Source: Lachnoclostridium sp. UBA5890
GTDB taxonomy: Bacteria > Bacillota > Clostridia > Lachnospirales > Lachnospiraceae
NCBI GenBank assembly: GCA_002431395.1
Contig: DJEU01000032.1
Span: forward strand, 124,001-188,000
Length of the DNA stretch: 64,000 bases
Direction: 5' to 3'
The notes beneath the pieces are model-generated. The model saw nothing but the letters and a program-made list of their open reading frames with translations. It did no database searches and had not been told where the DNA came from. Position numbers and translations under genes: made by a program. Shown here in pieces: positions 35,221 to 43,464 of this stretch; position 1 is the first letter of the stretch; every line of letters begins with the position of its first letter.

Positions 35221-35892
35221 TTATCTTATCTTTTCTTCGTACTCCATTGCTTTCCGGAATGCCTGCACATTTTTTACCACATCGCCGTGAAACACTTTGG
35301 TTCCCGCTACGATCACATTGGCACCAGCATCCATAACTTCGTAAATATTATTGAGATCCACACCACCATCTACTTCGATATCCACATCCAGTTTATTTTC
35401 ATCAATGTATGTGCGGAGACGGCGAATCTTATCAAAGGTATCCTTACGTATTTTCTGACCTCCATATCCCGGCTCTACCGTCATGATAAGAACCATGTAT
35501 ATTTTTGGAAGAATATGTAAAATCCCATCAATATCTGTCATCGGTTTGATTGCTACTGCCGGCTTTTTTCCTGCTTTAATAATCTCATCAATCGTCGCTT
35601 CCAGATTGTCGCAGGCTTCGGCATGAACAGTAATTCCGTCGGATCCCGCATATGCGAACTCTCGTACATAACGAATCGGTTCCTGCACCATAAGATGCAC
35701 GTCAAAAAAAGTATCCGTACATCCGCGGATGCCTTCGATCACAGGGATTCCAAACGAAATATTATTTACAAACATTCCGTCCATGATATCAATATGGATA
35801 TAATCTGCTCCGGCTTTGATCACGGTGTCGAGTTCTTCTCCAAGTCTCGCGACATCTGCTGCCAAAATTGAAGTTGATAACTTATAATTCAT
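35221..35892 (-). CDS. rpe: Ribulose-phosphate 3-epimerase
   Basis: A 223-residue TIM-barrel enzyme of the pentose phosphate pathway interconverting ribulose 5-phosphate and xylulose 5-phosphate. Motifs are LSTSILAADVARL, YIHIDIMDGMFVNN, FFDVHLMVQEP, TVEPGYGGQK and EVDGGV. One unusual point is PKIYMVLIMTVEPG, where most Rpe proteins have a slightly different hydrophobic strand. It follows rsgA by 18 bases, the usual Firmicutes neighbourhood. Confidence 0.96.
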   Translation of the reverse strand: MNYKLSTSILAADVARLGEELDTVIKAGADYIHIDIMDGMFVNNISFGIPVIEGIRGCTDTFFDVHLMVQEPIRYVREFAYAGSDGITVHAEACDNLEATIDEIIKAGKKPAVAIKPMTDIDGILHILPKIYMVLIMTVEPGYGGQKIRKDTFDKIRRLRTYIDENKLDVDIEVDGGVDLNNIYEVMDAGANVIVAGTKVFHGDVVKNVQAFRKAMEYEEKIR

Positions 35893-35910
35893 AGTCTTCC
35901 CCCATTTTCA

Positions 35911-36813
35911 TTAGTTGTATTTTCTCTTTTCCCATTCTTTTAATTCCTCATACATCTGAAGATAATTTTCATAACGAACCGAACTGATCTGCCCGTTCTC
36001 CAATGCTTCTTTTACTTTGCAATCCGGTTCATGCGTATGGGTACACCCCAAAAACCTGCATTGCCCCTCATACGGATGAAATTCCGAAAAATAATCTTTT
36101 AATTCTTCTTTCATGATTTCCGGAATTTTCAACGAACTAAATCCCGGTGTATCAAACAGGTATGTGGAGGCATTGATACAGAATAATTCCGAATGTCTTG
36201 TTGTATGCCGTCCTCGTCCGATTTTTTCGCTTACCGAACCGGTTTCCATCTTTGCTTCCGGATACAGTTCATTGAGCGTACTTGACTTTCCCACACCGGA
36301 AGGTCCGGCTAACACCGTCGTCTTTCCCTCCAGTAATTTCTGCAGATTAGACAAACCAATCTTTTCCTTTGTACTGATGGAAAGCACCTGATTAACGCAT
36401 TTTTCATAGATTCCCATCAGACGAACTGCCTCTTCTTCCGACACAATATCCGATTTATTAAAACAGATGACCGTCTCAACTCCCTGCCGTTCCATCATAA
36501 CCAGAAAACGGTCCAGCAGATTGAGATTTGGCATCGGGTCAGCCATAGCAAATAAAACAACTGCCTGATCTACATTTGCCACTTCGGGCCGGATCAAATG
36601 GTTCTTCCGTGGTAATATCTCTTTAATATTTCCAATTTTTTCCTCTTTTGAAACAACCTGAATCCGTACATTATCCCCGACAAGCGGCTTAATCTTATCT
36701 TTACGGAAACCGCCTTTGGCTTTACATTCGTAAGTCTGCAAAATACCATCGTCCTGACAGTTAACATAGTAAAACCCGGCGATTCCCTTAATGATTTTTC
36801 CTGTCAATTCCAT
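35911..36813 (-). CDS. rsgA: Ribosome small-subunit GTPase RsgA
   Basis: A 300-residue circularly permuted GTPase that helps mature the 30S subunit. Order: N-terminal OB fold (residues 1-65), then G4 CFNKSD, G1 AGPSGVGKSSTLN (about 170), the switch region GRGRHTTRHSELF, G3 DTPGFSSL, and a zinc-binding C-terminal domain (CRFLGCTHTHEPDC). The ATG shares one base with the stop of prkC, so translation is coupled. Known targets of PrkC in Bacillus include this GTPase, which fits the arrangement. Confidence 0.96.
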   Translation of the reverse strand: MELTGKIIKGIAGFYYVNCQDDGILQTYECKAKGGFRKDKIKPLVGDNVRIQVVSKEEKIGNIKEILPRKNHLIRPEVANVDQAVVLFAMADPMPNLNLLDRFLVMMERQGVETVICFNKSDIVSEEEAVRLMGIYEKCVNQVLSISTKEKIGLSNLQKLLEGKTTVLAGPSGVGKSSTLNELYPEAKMETGSVSEKIGRGRHTTRHSELFCINASTYLFDTPGFSSLKIPEIMKEELKDYFSEFHPYEGQCRFLGCTHTHEPDCKVKEALENGQISSVRYENYLQMYEELKEWEKRKYN

Positions 36814-38864
36814 TAATTTGAAACCCTCTTAAAGGTTACATTATATGTCGCAACCTGCTGTCCATCGCGGTAAACCGTGATTTCTCCCTGATTTGCGCTA
36901 CTTCCTTTAATTCCATCTAAGGTCCAAGGGAAATCATAATACGTTTTTTCCTCTTCGCGGACCGTCGTCGTATTTCCATCCTGTTTCAGAACGACTTTGA
37001 TCTTTCCGGTGTCTGTCTCATATTCAAATGGATTTGCGATTGTGACACTTCCCTCATAGGTATATGTCGTTTCCGGTCCAAGGCTGAGTGTAATATCTAC
37101 GGTGCTTCCTTCTTCTACCTCATTTCCGCTTGATACACTCTGTACACAAACGCGGTTTTTCTGAGTGCTGGAATAACTTTTTGTCTCGGAACCATATTTC
37201 AAACCTACTTTTTCAAGGGCACTCTTTGCCTGGCTTCTTGTCATGCCGAGAAGATTTGGCACTTTTACATATTTTGTCTCTTCTCCCTTACTTGGATAAA
37301 TGGTGATCGTAGCACCTTTATCTACCTTTTTGCCGGCTGCCGGCTTTGTATAAGCTACTTTACCGATTGCCTGGGAGCTGTAAACATCTTCGCCCTGTTT
37401 TACTTCGAACCCTTTATCGCTTAATGCTTTCGAAGCATCTATAATAGTATCTCCTGTCGTATCCGGGATGGAAACCTGCTCTACCCCGCTGCTGACGATC
37501 AATTCTACTTTACCGCCTTTTGCTACGGTAGATCCGGCTGCCGGACTGGTCCGGATTACATAACCTTTTTCAATATCATCCGAAGCTTCTTCTGTTACAG
37601 TACAAGTAATGTCATAATTTGACAAATCAGTCTCTACATAATCTTTGATCTTATTTGCATAATCTTCCAATGTGATCTCATCCGCAGAGGTATCAGAACC
37701 CGGTTTTGCCGTCTCACTGACGCTTGTTGATGAGTCGCCGGAATTGTTATCCGGTTTTGCACTTCCCCAAAAACCGAGGACGCGTCCAACCATATACAAT
37801 ACAACAAGTCCGATGATGATCGCTACTCCGATGCTTCCAAATACCAATGCTTTTTCCAGTTTTGGATCGACATCCGAATTACTCTCCGGTTCTTCCGGCT
37901 CTTCCGTCTCCTGCGGTTCCGGTTTCTGCTCAACCGGTCCCATTCCTTTACGAGAAGCATCGCGGAGCGTATTGACATCATCTTTTGACATAAATATCGT
38001 TCCGTCATTTTTATAAAGATTTCCGATTACGCCATAATCTCCTGACGGATCCTGCAGAAACATTTTTAAATCTGCGATCAGATCTGCCACACAACTGTAA
38101 CGGAGTTCCGTCTTCTTTTGCATACATTTATTTACAATATTGCTGATTCCCTTTGGAATCGTCGCATCCAATGCTGCCAGAGGGACTGCCTCTTCCTGAA
38201 TGTGTGCCAGTGCGATCGCTACGGCGCTTTCGCCATTAAATGGGAGAGTTCCGCTAAGCATCTCATACATCGTTACACCGAGAGAATAAATATCACTCTT
38301 TTCATCGCTGTAACCGCCTCTTGCCTGTTCCGGTGAAATATAATGCACCGAGCCCATCGCATTGGCTGTGATCGTATTGGAACTGGCCGCCTTGGCAATT
38401 CCAAAATCTGTCACTTTTGCCGTGCCGTCTCTCGCGATCAAAATGTTTTGCGGTTTGATGTCACGGTGAATGATATGATTGCTGTGGGCTGCTTCCAGAC
38501 CGTTGGCGATCTGAAGTGCGATCCCTACTGCCTCTTTTACGGACAATTTGCCCTTTTCTTCAATATATTTTTTCAATGTGATCCCATCGACAAGTTCCAT
38601 AACGATATAATACATACCGTTTTCTTCTCCGACATCATAGATCCCTACAATGTTTGGATGAGAGATGCCGGCGATGGCCTGTGCCTCTCCACGGAATTTT
38701 GTCACAAATTTTGTATCTTCACTATAGTCCTGTTTTAATATCTTAATGGCAACATAACGGTTTAACCGGTGGCATTTTGCACGGAATACATCAGCCATAC
38801 CACCACTGCCAACTTTTTCAAGTATTTCATAACGATCACCAATAATGGTTCCTATACTTACCAA
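36813..38864 (-). CDS. prkC: PASTA-domain Ser/Thr protein kinase
   Basis: A 683-residue membrane kinase. The cytoplasmic kinase domain (about 10-270) has the Gly loop GSGGMADVF, VAIKIL, HRDIKPQN and DFGIAK. A charged linker, one membrane helix (about 345-365) and three extracellular PASTA repeats (about 405-600) follow. The last 75 residues (TYTYEGSVTIANPFEYET onward) form a beta-rich domain that is not PASTA-like. PASTA domains sense peptidoglycan fragments or lipid II. The start is TTG with GGAGG seven bases upstream. It follows its phosphatase gene by 22 bases. Confidence 0.95.
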   Translation of the reverse strand: MVSIGTIIGDRYEILEKVGSGGMADVFRAKCHRLNRYVAIKILKQDYSEDTKFVTKFRGEAQAIAGISHPNIVGIYDVGEENGMYYIVMELVDGITLKKYIEEKGKLSVKEAVGIALQIANGLEAAHSNHIIHRDIKPQNILIARDGTAKVTDFGIAKAASSNTITANAMGSVHYISPEQARGGYSDEKSDIYSLGVTMYEMLSGTLPFNGESAVAIALAHIQEEAVPLAALDATIPKGISNIVNKCMQKKTELRYSCVADLIADLKMFLQDPSGDYGVIGNLYKNDGTIFMSKDDVNTLRDASRKGMGPVEQKPEPQETEEPEEPESNSDVDPKLEKALVFGSIGVAIIIGLVVLYMVGRVLGFWGSAKPDNNSGDSSTSVSETAKPGSDTSADEITLEDYANKIKDYVETDLSNYDITCTVTEEASDDIEKGYVIRTSPAAGSTVAKGGKVELIVSSGVEQVSIPDTTGDTIIDASKALSDKGFEVKQGEDVYSSQAIGKVAYTKPAAGKKVDKGATITIYPSKGEETKYVKVPNLLGMTRSQAKSALEKVGLKYGSETKSYSSTQKNRVCVQSVSSGNEVEEGSTVDITLSLGPETTYTYEGSVTIANPFEYETDTGKIKVVLKQDGNTTTVREEEKTYYDFPWTLDGIKGSSANQGEITVYRDGQQVATYNVTFKRVSN

Positions 38865-38886
38865 AATAACGCCTCCATTCTCTCTT

Positions 38887-39609
38887 CTAAATTCTCACAA
38901 GCACGACACTGATATTATCTTTTCCACCGGCCTTATTTGCCTCGTCAACCAGCTGTCTCGCCGCCTGTTCCATATCTTCCGGATTCTTCTTTATAATTGC
39001 TTCCATCGTCTTATCCTCCATCATATTCGATAATCCATCGGAGCACAACAAAAGCACGTCCCCTTCTTCCACTTCGATTTCAAAGCAGTCTGCCTTGACC
39101 TCCGGATTGGTTCCAAGAGCCCGTGTGATAATATTCTTATTTGGATGCGTACGCATCTCTTCTTTTTGCAGTTTTCCGGACTGCACCATCTCTTCTACCA
39201 AAGAGTGATCTACGGTCACCTGTGTCAAAGATTCTTTACATACATACAATCTCGAATCTCCAACATTGACAACATAAACTGTTTTTCCCAATACCATTGC
39301 TGCAACTACCGTCGTTCCCATGCCATATAAAGACGGATCTTCTTTTGACGCCTGATATACTTTCTCATTCGCCGCTGCTACAGCTTGCTCAAAGATCCCG
39401 ATCGGGGTGATCTTTGTACTCTTTTGTATCTGCGATACAACCTCCTCCACACACATTCGTGAAGCGGTATCACCTGCATTGTGACCTCCCATACCATCGG
39501 CCACAATAAACAGATTTGGGAAACTTCCAATCTCCGTATCCTGACAGAAAACGTAGTCCTGGTTGGCAGTTCTCATGCGTCCCGTATCTGTTAACGAAAA
39601 TGTTTGCAC
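38887..39609 (-). CDS. prpC: PP2C-type Ser/Thr phosphatase
   Basis: A 240-residue metal-dependent phosphatase that reverses PrkC phosphorylation. Metal-binding motifs are VADGMGGHNAGDTAS (about 37-51), VVNVGDSRLYV, LLCSDGLSNMM and GGKDNISVVLV. The start is GTG with GGAGG seven bases upstream. It lies between rlmN and prkC. Confidence 0.95.
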   Translation of the reverse strand: MQTFSLTDTGRMRTANQDYVFCQDTEIGSFPNLFIVADGMGGHNAGDTASRMCVEEVVSQIQKSTKITPIGIFEQAVAAANEKVYQASKEDPSLYGMGTTVVAAMVLGKTVYVVNVGDSRLYVCKESLTQVTVDHSLVEEMVQSGKLQKEEMRTHPNKNIITRALGTNPEVKADCFEIEVEEGDVLLLCSDGLSNMMEDKTMEAIIKKNPEDMEQAARQLVDEANKAGGKDNISVVLVRI

Positions 39610-39621
39610 AGTCTAACCTCC

Positions 39622-40668
39622 TTATTCAGAAGTGGGCCGGTTCATAAATTGATTACGTAACTGACCACAGGCAGCATCTATATCGCTCCCCATCTCTCTT
39701 CTTATTGTAACATTTATTCGATTTTCTTCAAGTACTAATTTAAAATCTCTAATGTTTTCTTCTTTCGAACGATGGCATTTTCTCTCTTTTACTTCGTTAA
39801 GCGGAATGAGATTGATGTGGCAGTTCAGCCCTTTACATCTTCCCGCAAGCTCCAAAGCATGGGCTTTTCCGTCATTCACACCATCGATCATACTATATTC
39901 AAAGGTCACTCTGCGACCTGTATAGTCAACATATTCACGACAGACAGAAAAAATTTCTTCGATGGAATATTTTTTTGCGATTGGCATTGTTTTTTGTCGA
40001 ATTTCGTCATTCGGTGCATGGAGACTGATTGCCAATGTAATCTGTAATTTTTCTTTCATCAGATCACGGATGCGGTCAACCAATCCACAAGTAGATACCG
40101 TGATACTTCTCTGACTGATCTGAATCCCTTGTGGATGTGATAACAATTTCACAAAACGGATCAGATTGTCATAATTATCAAGCGGTTCGCCCATTCCCAT
40201 AACGATAACATTGGATACGCGTTCGCCGGTCTCCTTCTGAATCTCATAAATCTGCGAAAGCATCTCGCCGGCAGTCAGGCTTCTCGTAAGCCCGGTCAGT
40301 GTGGACGCACAAAAAGTACATCCCATCCGGCAGCCGACCTGGGAAGAAATACACACGCTGTTGCCATGATGATATTTCATCCACACGCTCTCGACCAGAT
40401 TGCCATCGGCAAGAGAAAACAGATATTTTGCCGTATCTCCGGCTTTTGACATCTGCTTTTTCACAAGTGTCACACCGGAAACCATGTAGTTTTCCTGCAA
40501 TGGTTCCAAAAACGCTTTCGGAAGATTGGATATTTCTTCCAAATTTTCAACGTGTTTTTTATGGATCCATTCAAATAACTGCTTCCCGCGAAATGCCTTT
40601 TGCCCCATATTTTCGGCAATTTCTGTCATTTCTTCGATTGTAAGGCTTCGCAAATCCTTCTTTTCCAT
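39622..40668 (-). CDS. rlmN: 23S rRNA/tRNA m2A methyltransferase RlmN
   Basis: A 348-residue radical-SAM enzyme methylating C2 of A2503 in 23S rRNA and A37 in some tRNAs. The cluster motif CRMGCTFCAS (CxxxCxxC) is near residues 113-122, GMGEPLDNYD follows, and a second-site Cys lies in the C-terminal IDAACGQLR. The ATG directly follows the rsmB stop, with GGAG inside rsmB. Confidence 0.96.
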   Translation of the reverse strand: MEKKDLRSLTIEEMTEIAENMGQKAFRGKQLFEWIHKKHVENLEEISNLPKAFLEPLQENYMVSGVTLVKKQMSKAGDTAKYLFSLADGNLVESVWMKYHHGNSVCISSQVGCRMGCTFCASTLTGLTRSLTAGEMLSQIYEIQKETGERVSNVIVMGMGEPLDNYDNLIRFVKLLSHPQGIQISQRSITVSTCGLVDRIRDLMKEKLQITLAISLHAPNDEIRQKTMPIAKKYSIEEIFSVCREYVDYTGRRVTFEYSMIDGVNDGKAHALELAGRCKGLNCHINLIPLNEVKERKCHRSKEENIRDFKLVLEENRINVTIRREMGSDIDAACGQLRNQFMNRPTSE

Positions 40669-42012
40669 CTATTTCTCCTTTACGAGTCGTGCCACAAAAA
40701 AACCGTCACTGCCATTGACCCCCGGCAGGATCTGAAGCATCCCCTCTTTTGTCATCTTATTCCGAAGAGATTCCGGAAGAAATCCATCCAGACTCTCTCG
40801 TTTCATTGGAAAATGCTCTTCGAGATAGGCGACATTTTCCTCATTTTCCTGCGGACTGACGGTACATGTGCTATAGATCAATGTGCCTCCCGGCTTCAAT
40901 GCCGGCAGGATTCCTTTCAGGATCTCTCTTTGGATCGGCACAAGTTCTTCGATATGAGAAACGGCATCATAGCGTATCTCCGGCTTTTTTCCGATCACTC
41001 CGATCCCGGAGCACGGAACATCCGCCAGTATGACATCTGCCATTTCTTTCCAGTCCGGATCTTCTTTTCTGGCATCCCAGACTTTTATCTCCACTTCCGG
41101 TTCGTGCAGTCTGACTGCATTTTCCCGAATCCGTATCAACTTCTTTTCGGAAACATCTCTCGCACAGACATGTCCTTTTCCTTTCAAAAGATCGGCGGCA
41201 TGAAACGTCTTTCCCCCGGGGCTGGCGCACACATCGAGTACCCGGTCTCCCGGCTTTATACCGGAGATCACTCCCGGAAGCATCGAACTTTCATCCTGCA
41301 CGGTAAAATGCCCTTCTAAAAATCCCGGAAGTGTTTCCACATTTTCGACATGCGTAAGGCAGAATCCCTCTTTCAGGTGTGGCAGCTCATTTACTTCGAT
41401 GCCTGCCTCTTCCAATTCTTTCCTCACATCTTCCGGCGACGCATTTTTCGTATGTACCCGGATACAGACCGGTTTTGTCTCCTGAAATGCTGCCAGCATC
41501 TTCTTCGTGCTCTTTTTCCCATACTGGGTTAATAAAAGCGTACAAAGCTCTTTGGGAACCGCGTACAAAAACGAATATTTGTCCGCAATATCCCGCTTTT
41601 TCACCGCAATCTCTTCGCGCAGTTTTTCTTTGTCTTTTCGCGCGAGATTACGTAACACGCCATTGACAAACCCGGAATATTTTTCCAGTTTCTTCCTTTT
41701 TGTCAATAAAACCATCTCGTTGCAGGCGGCGGCATCCGGCACCTTGTCCATATAGAACAATTCATAAGTTCCCATCCGCAGAATCGTGCGGATGATCGGA
41801 TCCATCTTGGCTACCGGCGTATGGGAAACCTCTCCCAGATATTCATCCAGCTCGATTGCCCGTTCAATGGTTCCCAATGCTTCTCTCTGTACGAAATGCC
41901 GGTCTCTCGCCATATTCATGGTTTCTTTCCGGCAGATCTCATGAAACAATTCATCGCTATGCTTTTTTTCTTCCAATGTTCCATAGACGATATCAAATAT
42001 ATAATCTCTCAC
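40669..42012 (-). CDS. rsmB: 16S rRNA m5C967 methyltransferase RsmB
   Basis: A 447-residue protein with an N-terminal NusB-like RNA-binding domain (about 1-135) and a C-terminal SAM-dependent methyltransferase. The motifs are VLDVCASPGGKTFHAA (about 250), ILADVPCSGIGVIG with one catalytic Cys, and IYSTCTVSPQENE with the other. The start is GTG with GGAG seven bases upstream. It lies between fmt and rlmN. Confidence 0.95.
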   Translation of the reverse strand: MRDYIFDIVYGTLEEKKHSDELFHEICRKETMNMARDRHFVQREALGTIERAIELDEYLGEVSHTPVAKMDPIIRTILRMGTYELFYMDKVPDAAACNEMVLLTKRKKLEKYSGFVNGVLRNLARKDKEKLREEIAVKKRDIADKYSFLYAVPKELCTLLLTQYGKKSTKKMLAAFQETKPVCIRVHTKNASPEDVRKELEEAGIEVNELPHLKEGFCLTHVENVETLPGFLEGHFTVQDESSMLPGVISGIKPGDRVLDVCASPGGKTFHAADLLKGKGHVCARDVSEKKLIRIRENAVRLHEPEVEIKVWDARKEDPDWKEMADVILADVPCSGIGVIGKKPEIRYDAVSHIEELVPIQREILKGILPALKPGGTLIYSTCTVSPQENEENVAYLEEHFPMKRESLDGFLPESLRNKMTKEGMLQILPGVNGSDGFFVARLVKEK

Positions 42013-42024
42013 AAATTTTCTCCA

Positions 42025-42966
42025 TTACTCTTCACGGCCAAGCAGGTCGCCCGCTTTCATCTGCATGCCACGCAGAAAATCTCCGGCAGCCATCCGTTTC
42101 TTTCCTTCCAGCTGAACCTGCAGTGCTTTCAGACAGCCTTTTCCCGTCTGGATCAAGAATCCGTCTTTTTGCAGTTCCACGATCTCGCCCGGTCTGCCTT
42201 CGCTGTCATTGTCCACGACATCGGCTTCCCAGATCTTGAGAAGTTTTCCATGATAATGCGTATACGCACTCGGCCACGAATTCAATCCGCGCACATAACG
42301 CTCCAGCCGAACCGCTTCTTCTTTAAAATCCAGTTCTCCCATCTCCCGCGTAAGCATTTTTGCATATGTGCTCTCTTCGTCTTTCTGCTTCACCGGCTTT
42401 ACTTCACCATGTTCGATCTCTTCCAGCGTTTTCAGAAGCAATGGTCCACCGAGGGTAGAAAGCTGCTCAAACAGGCTCTCGCCGGTTTCTGTGCCAAGCA
42501 GCGGCACTTCTTCCGTGGCAAGCATATCTCCGGTATCCAGACCGACATCCATCTGCATGATCGTGACTCCGGTCTTTTCATCGCCTTCCAGAATCGACCA
42601 TTGAATCGGTGCTGCCCCGCGCCATCTCGGCAAAAGGGAAGCGTGCACATTGACACATCCATATTTTGGAAAATCTAAGATTTCTTTTGACAAAATCTGT
42701 CCAAAAGCAACGACTACGATAATGTCGCAGGAAATCTGTTTTAATGTCTCTACAAACTCCGGATCTTTGACTTTTTGCGGCGTATATACCGGAATCTCAT
42801 GTTTTACCGCCACTTCTTTGACTGGTGTGAAAATGAGTTTTCCGCTGCGTCCTCTCGCCTTATCCGGTTGCGTAACAACGGCTTTTACCGTGTGTTTTTC
42901 CGATGCGATCAGCGTCTCCAGCACCGGCACGGCAAAATCCGGGGTTCCCATAAAAATAATATCCAT
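42025..42966 (-). CDS. fmt: Methionyl-tRNA formyltransferase
   Basis: A 313-residue enzyme formylating initiator Met-tRNA with 10-formyl-THF. It has FMGTPDFAVPVLE at the N terminus, NVHASLLPRWRGAAPIQW with the catalytic Asn and His (about 108-125), MDVGLDTGDML, and a C-terminal tRNA-binding domain. The ATG directly abuts the def stop codon region (def ends at the next base), with GGAGG five bases upstream. Confidence 0.97.
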   Translation of the reverse strand: MDIIFMGTPDFAVPVLETLIASEKHTVKAVVTQPDKARGRSGKLIFTPVKEVAVKHEIPVYTPQKVKDPEFVETLKQISCDIIVVVAFGQILSKEILDFPKYGCVNVHASLLPRWRGAAPIQWSILEGDEKTGVTIMQMDVGLDTGDMLATEEVPLLGTETGESLFEQLSTLGGPLLLKTLEEIEHGEVKPVKQKDEESTYAKMLTREMGELDFKEEAVRLERYVRGLNSWPSAYTHYHGKLLKIWEADVVDNDSEGRPGEIVELQKDGFLIQTGKGCLKALQVQLEGKKRMAAGDFLRGMQMKAGDLLGREE

Positions 42967-43449
42967 TTAGTCCTCCATTTCCTCGTCCACATCGACAAGC
43001 TGGCCTTCTACTTTATCGACATACAACTGTCCATCAAGATGCTCGATCTCATGGATCAAGGCGCGGGCAAGAAGTTCTTCGCCCTCGATCTCAAATTCCT
43101 TCATATCAAGATCATAAGCTTTTGCGCGCACAATATTGGGTCTTGTCACGATACCGGCTTTTCCCGGTACACTTAAGCATCCCTCGCTGCCGCGCTGCTC
43201 TCCTTCGGTATGAGTGATAACCGGATTGATCAATATGATCGGAGAGTCCTGCTCCGGACTGATATCGATTACGGCGATCCGTTTCAAGATACCTACCTGG
43301 GGAGCCGCCAGTCCGACACCGTCTGCCTCATACATCGTATCTAACATATCCTGCACAAGCTCTCTTGTCTTATCTGTCATTTCTTTTACTTCTTTGGCTT
43401 TTTTTGTAAGTATTTCGTCGCCAATAACTCGTATGTTTCTGATTGCCAT
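42967..43449 (-). CDS. def: Peptide deformylase
   Basis: A 160-residue metalloenzyme removing the formyl group from nascent proteins. The three family motifs are intact: GVGLAAPQVG (about 40-49), EGCLSVPG with the metal Cys, and HEIEHLDG with the two metal His and catalytic Glu. Paired with fmt, which supplies the formyl group, as is usual. Confidence 0.97.
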   Translation of the reverse strand: MAIRNIRVIGDEILTKKAKEVKEMTDKTRELVQDMLDTMYEADGVGLAAPQVGILKRIAVIDISPEQDSPIILINPVITHTEGEQRGSEGCLSVPGKAGIVTRPNIVRAKAYDLDMKEFEIEGEELLARALIHEIEHLDGQLYVDKVEGQLVDVDEEMED

Positions 43450-43464
43450 AATTTTCGTCCTTTC

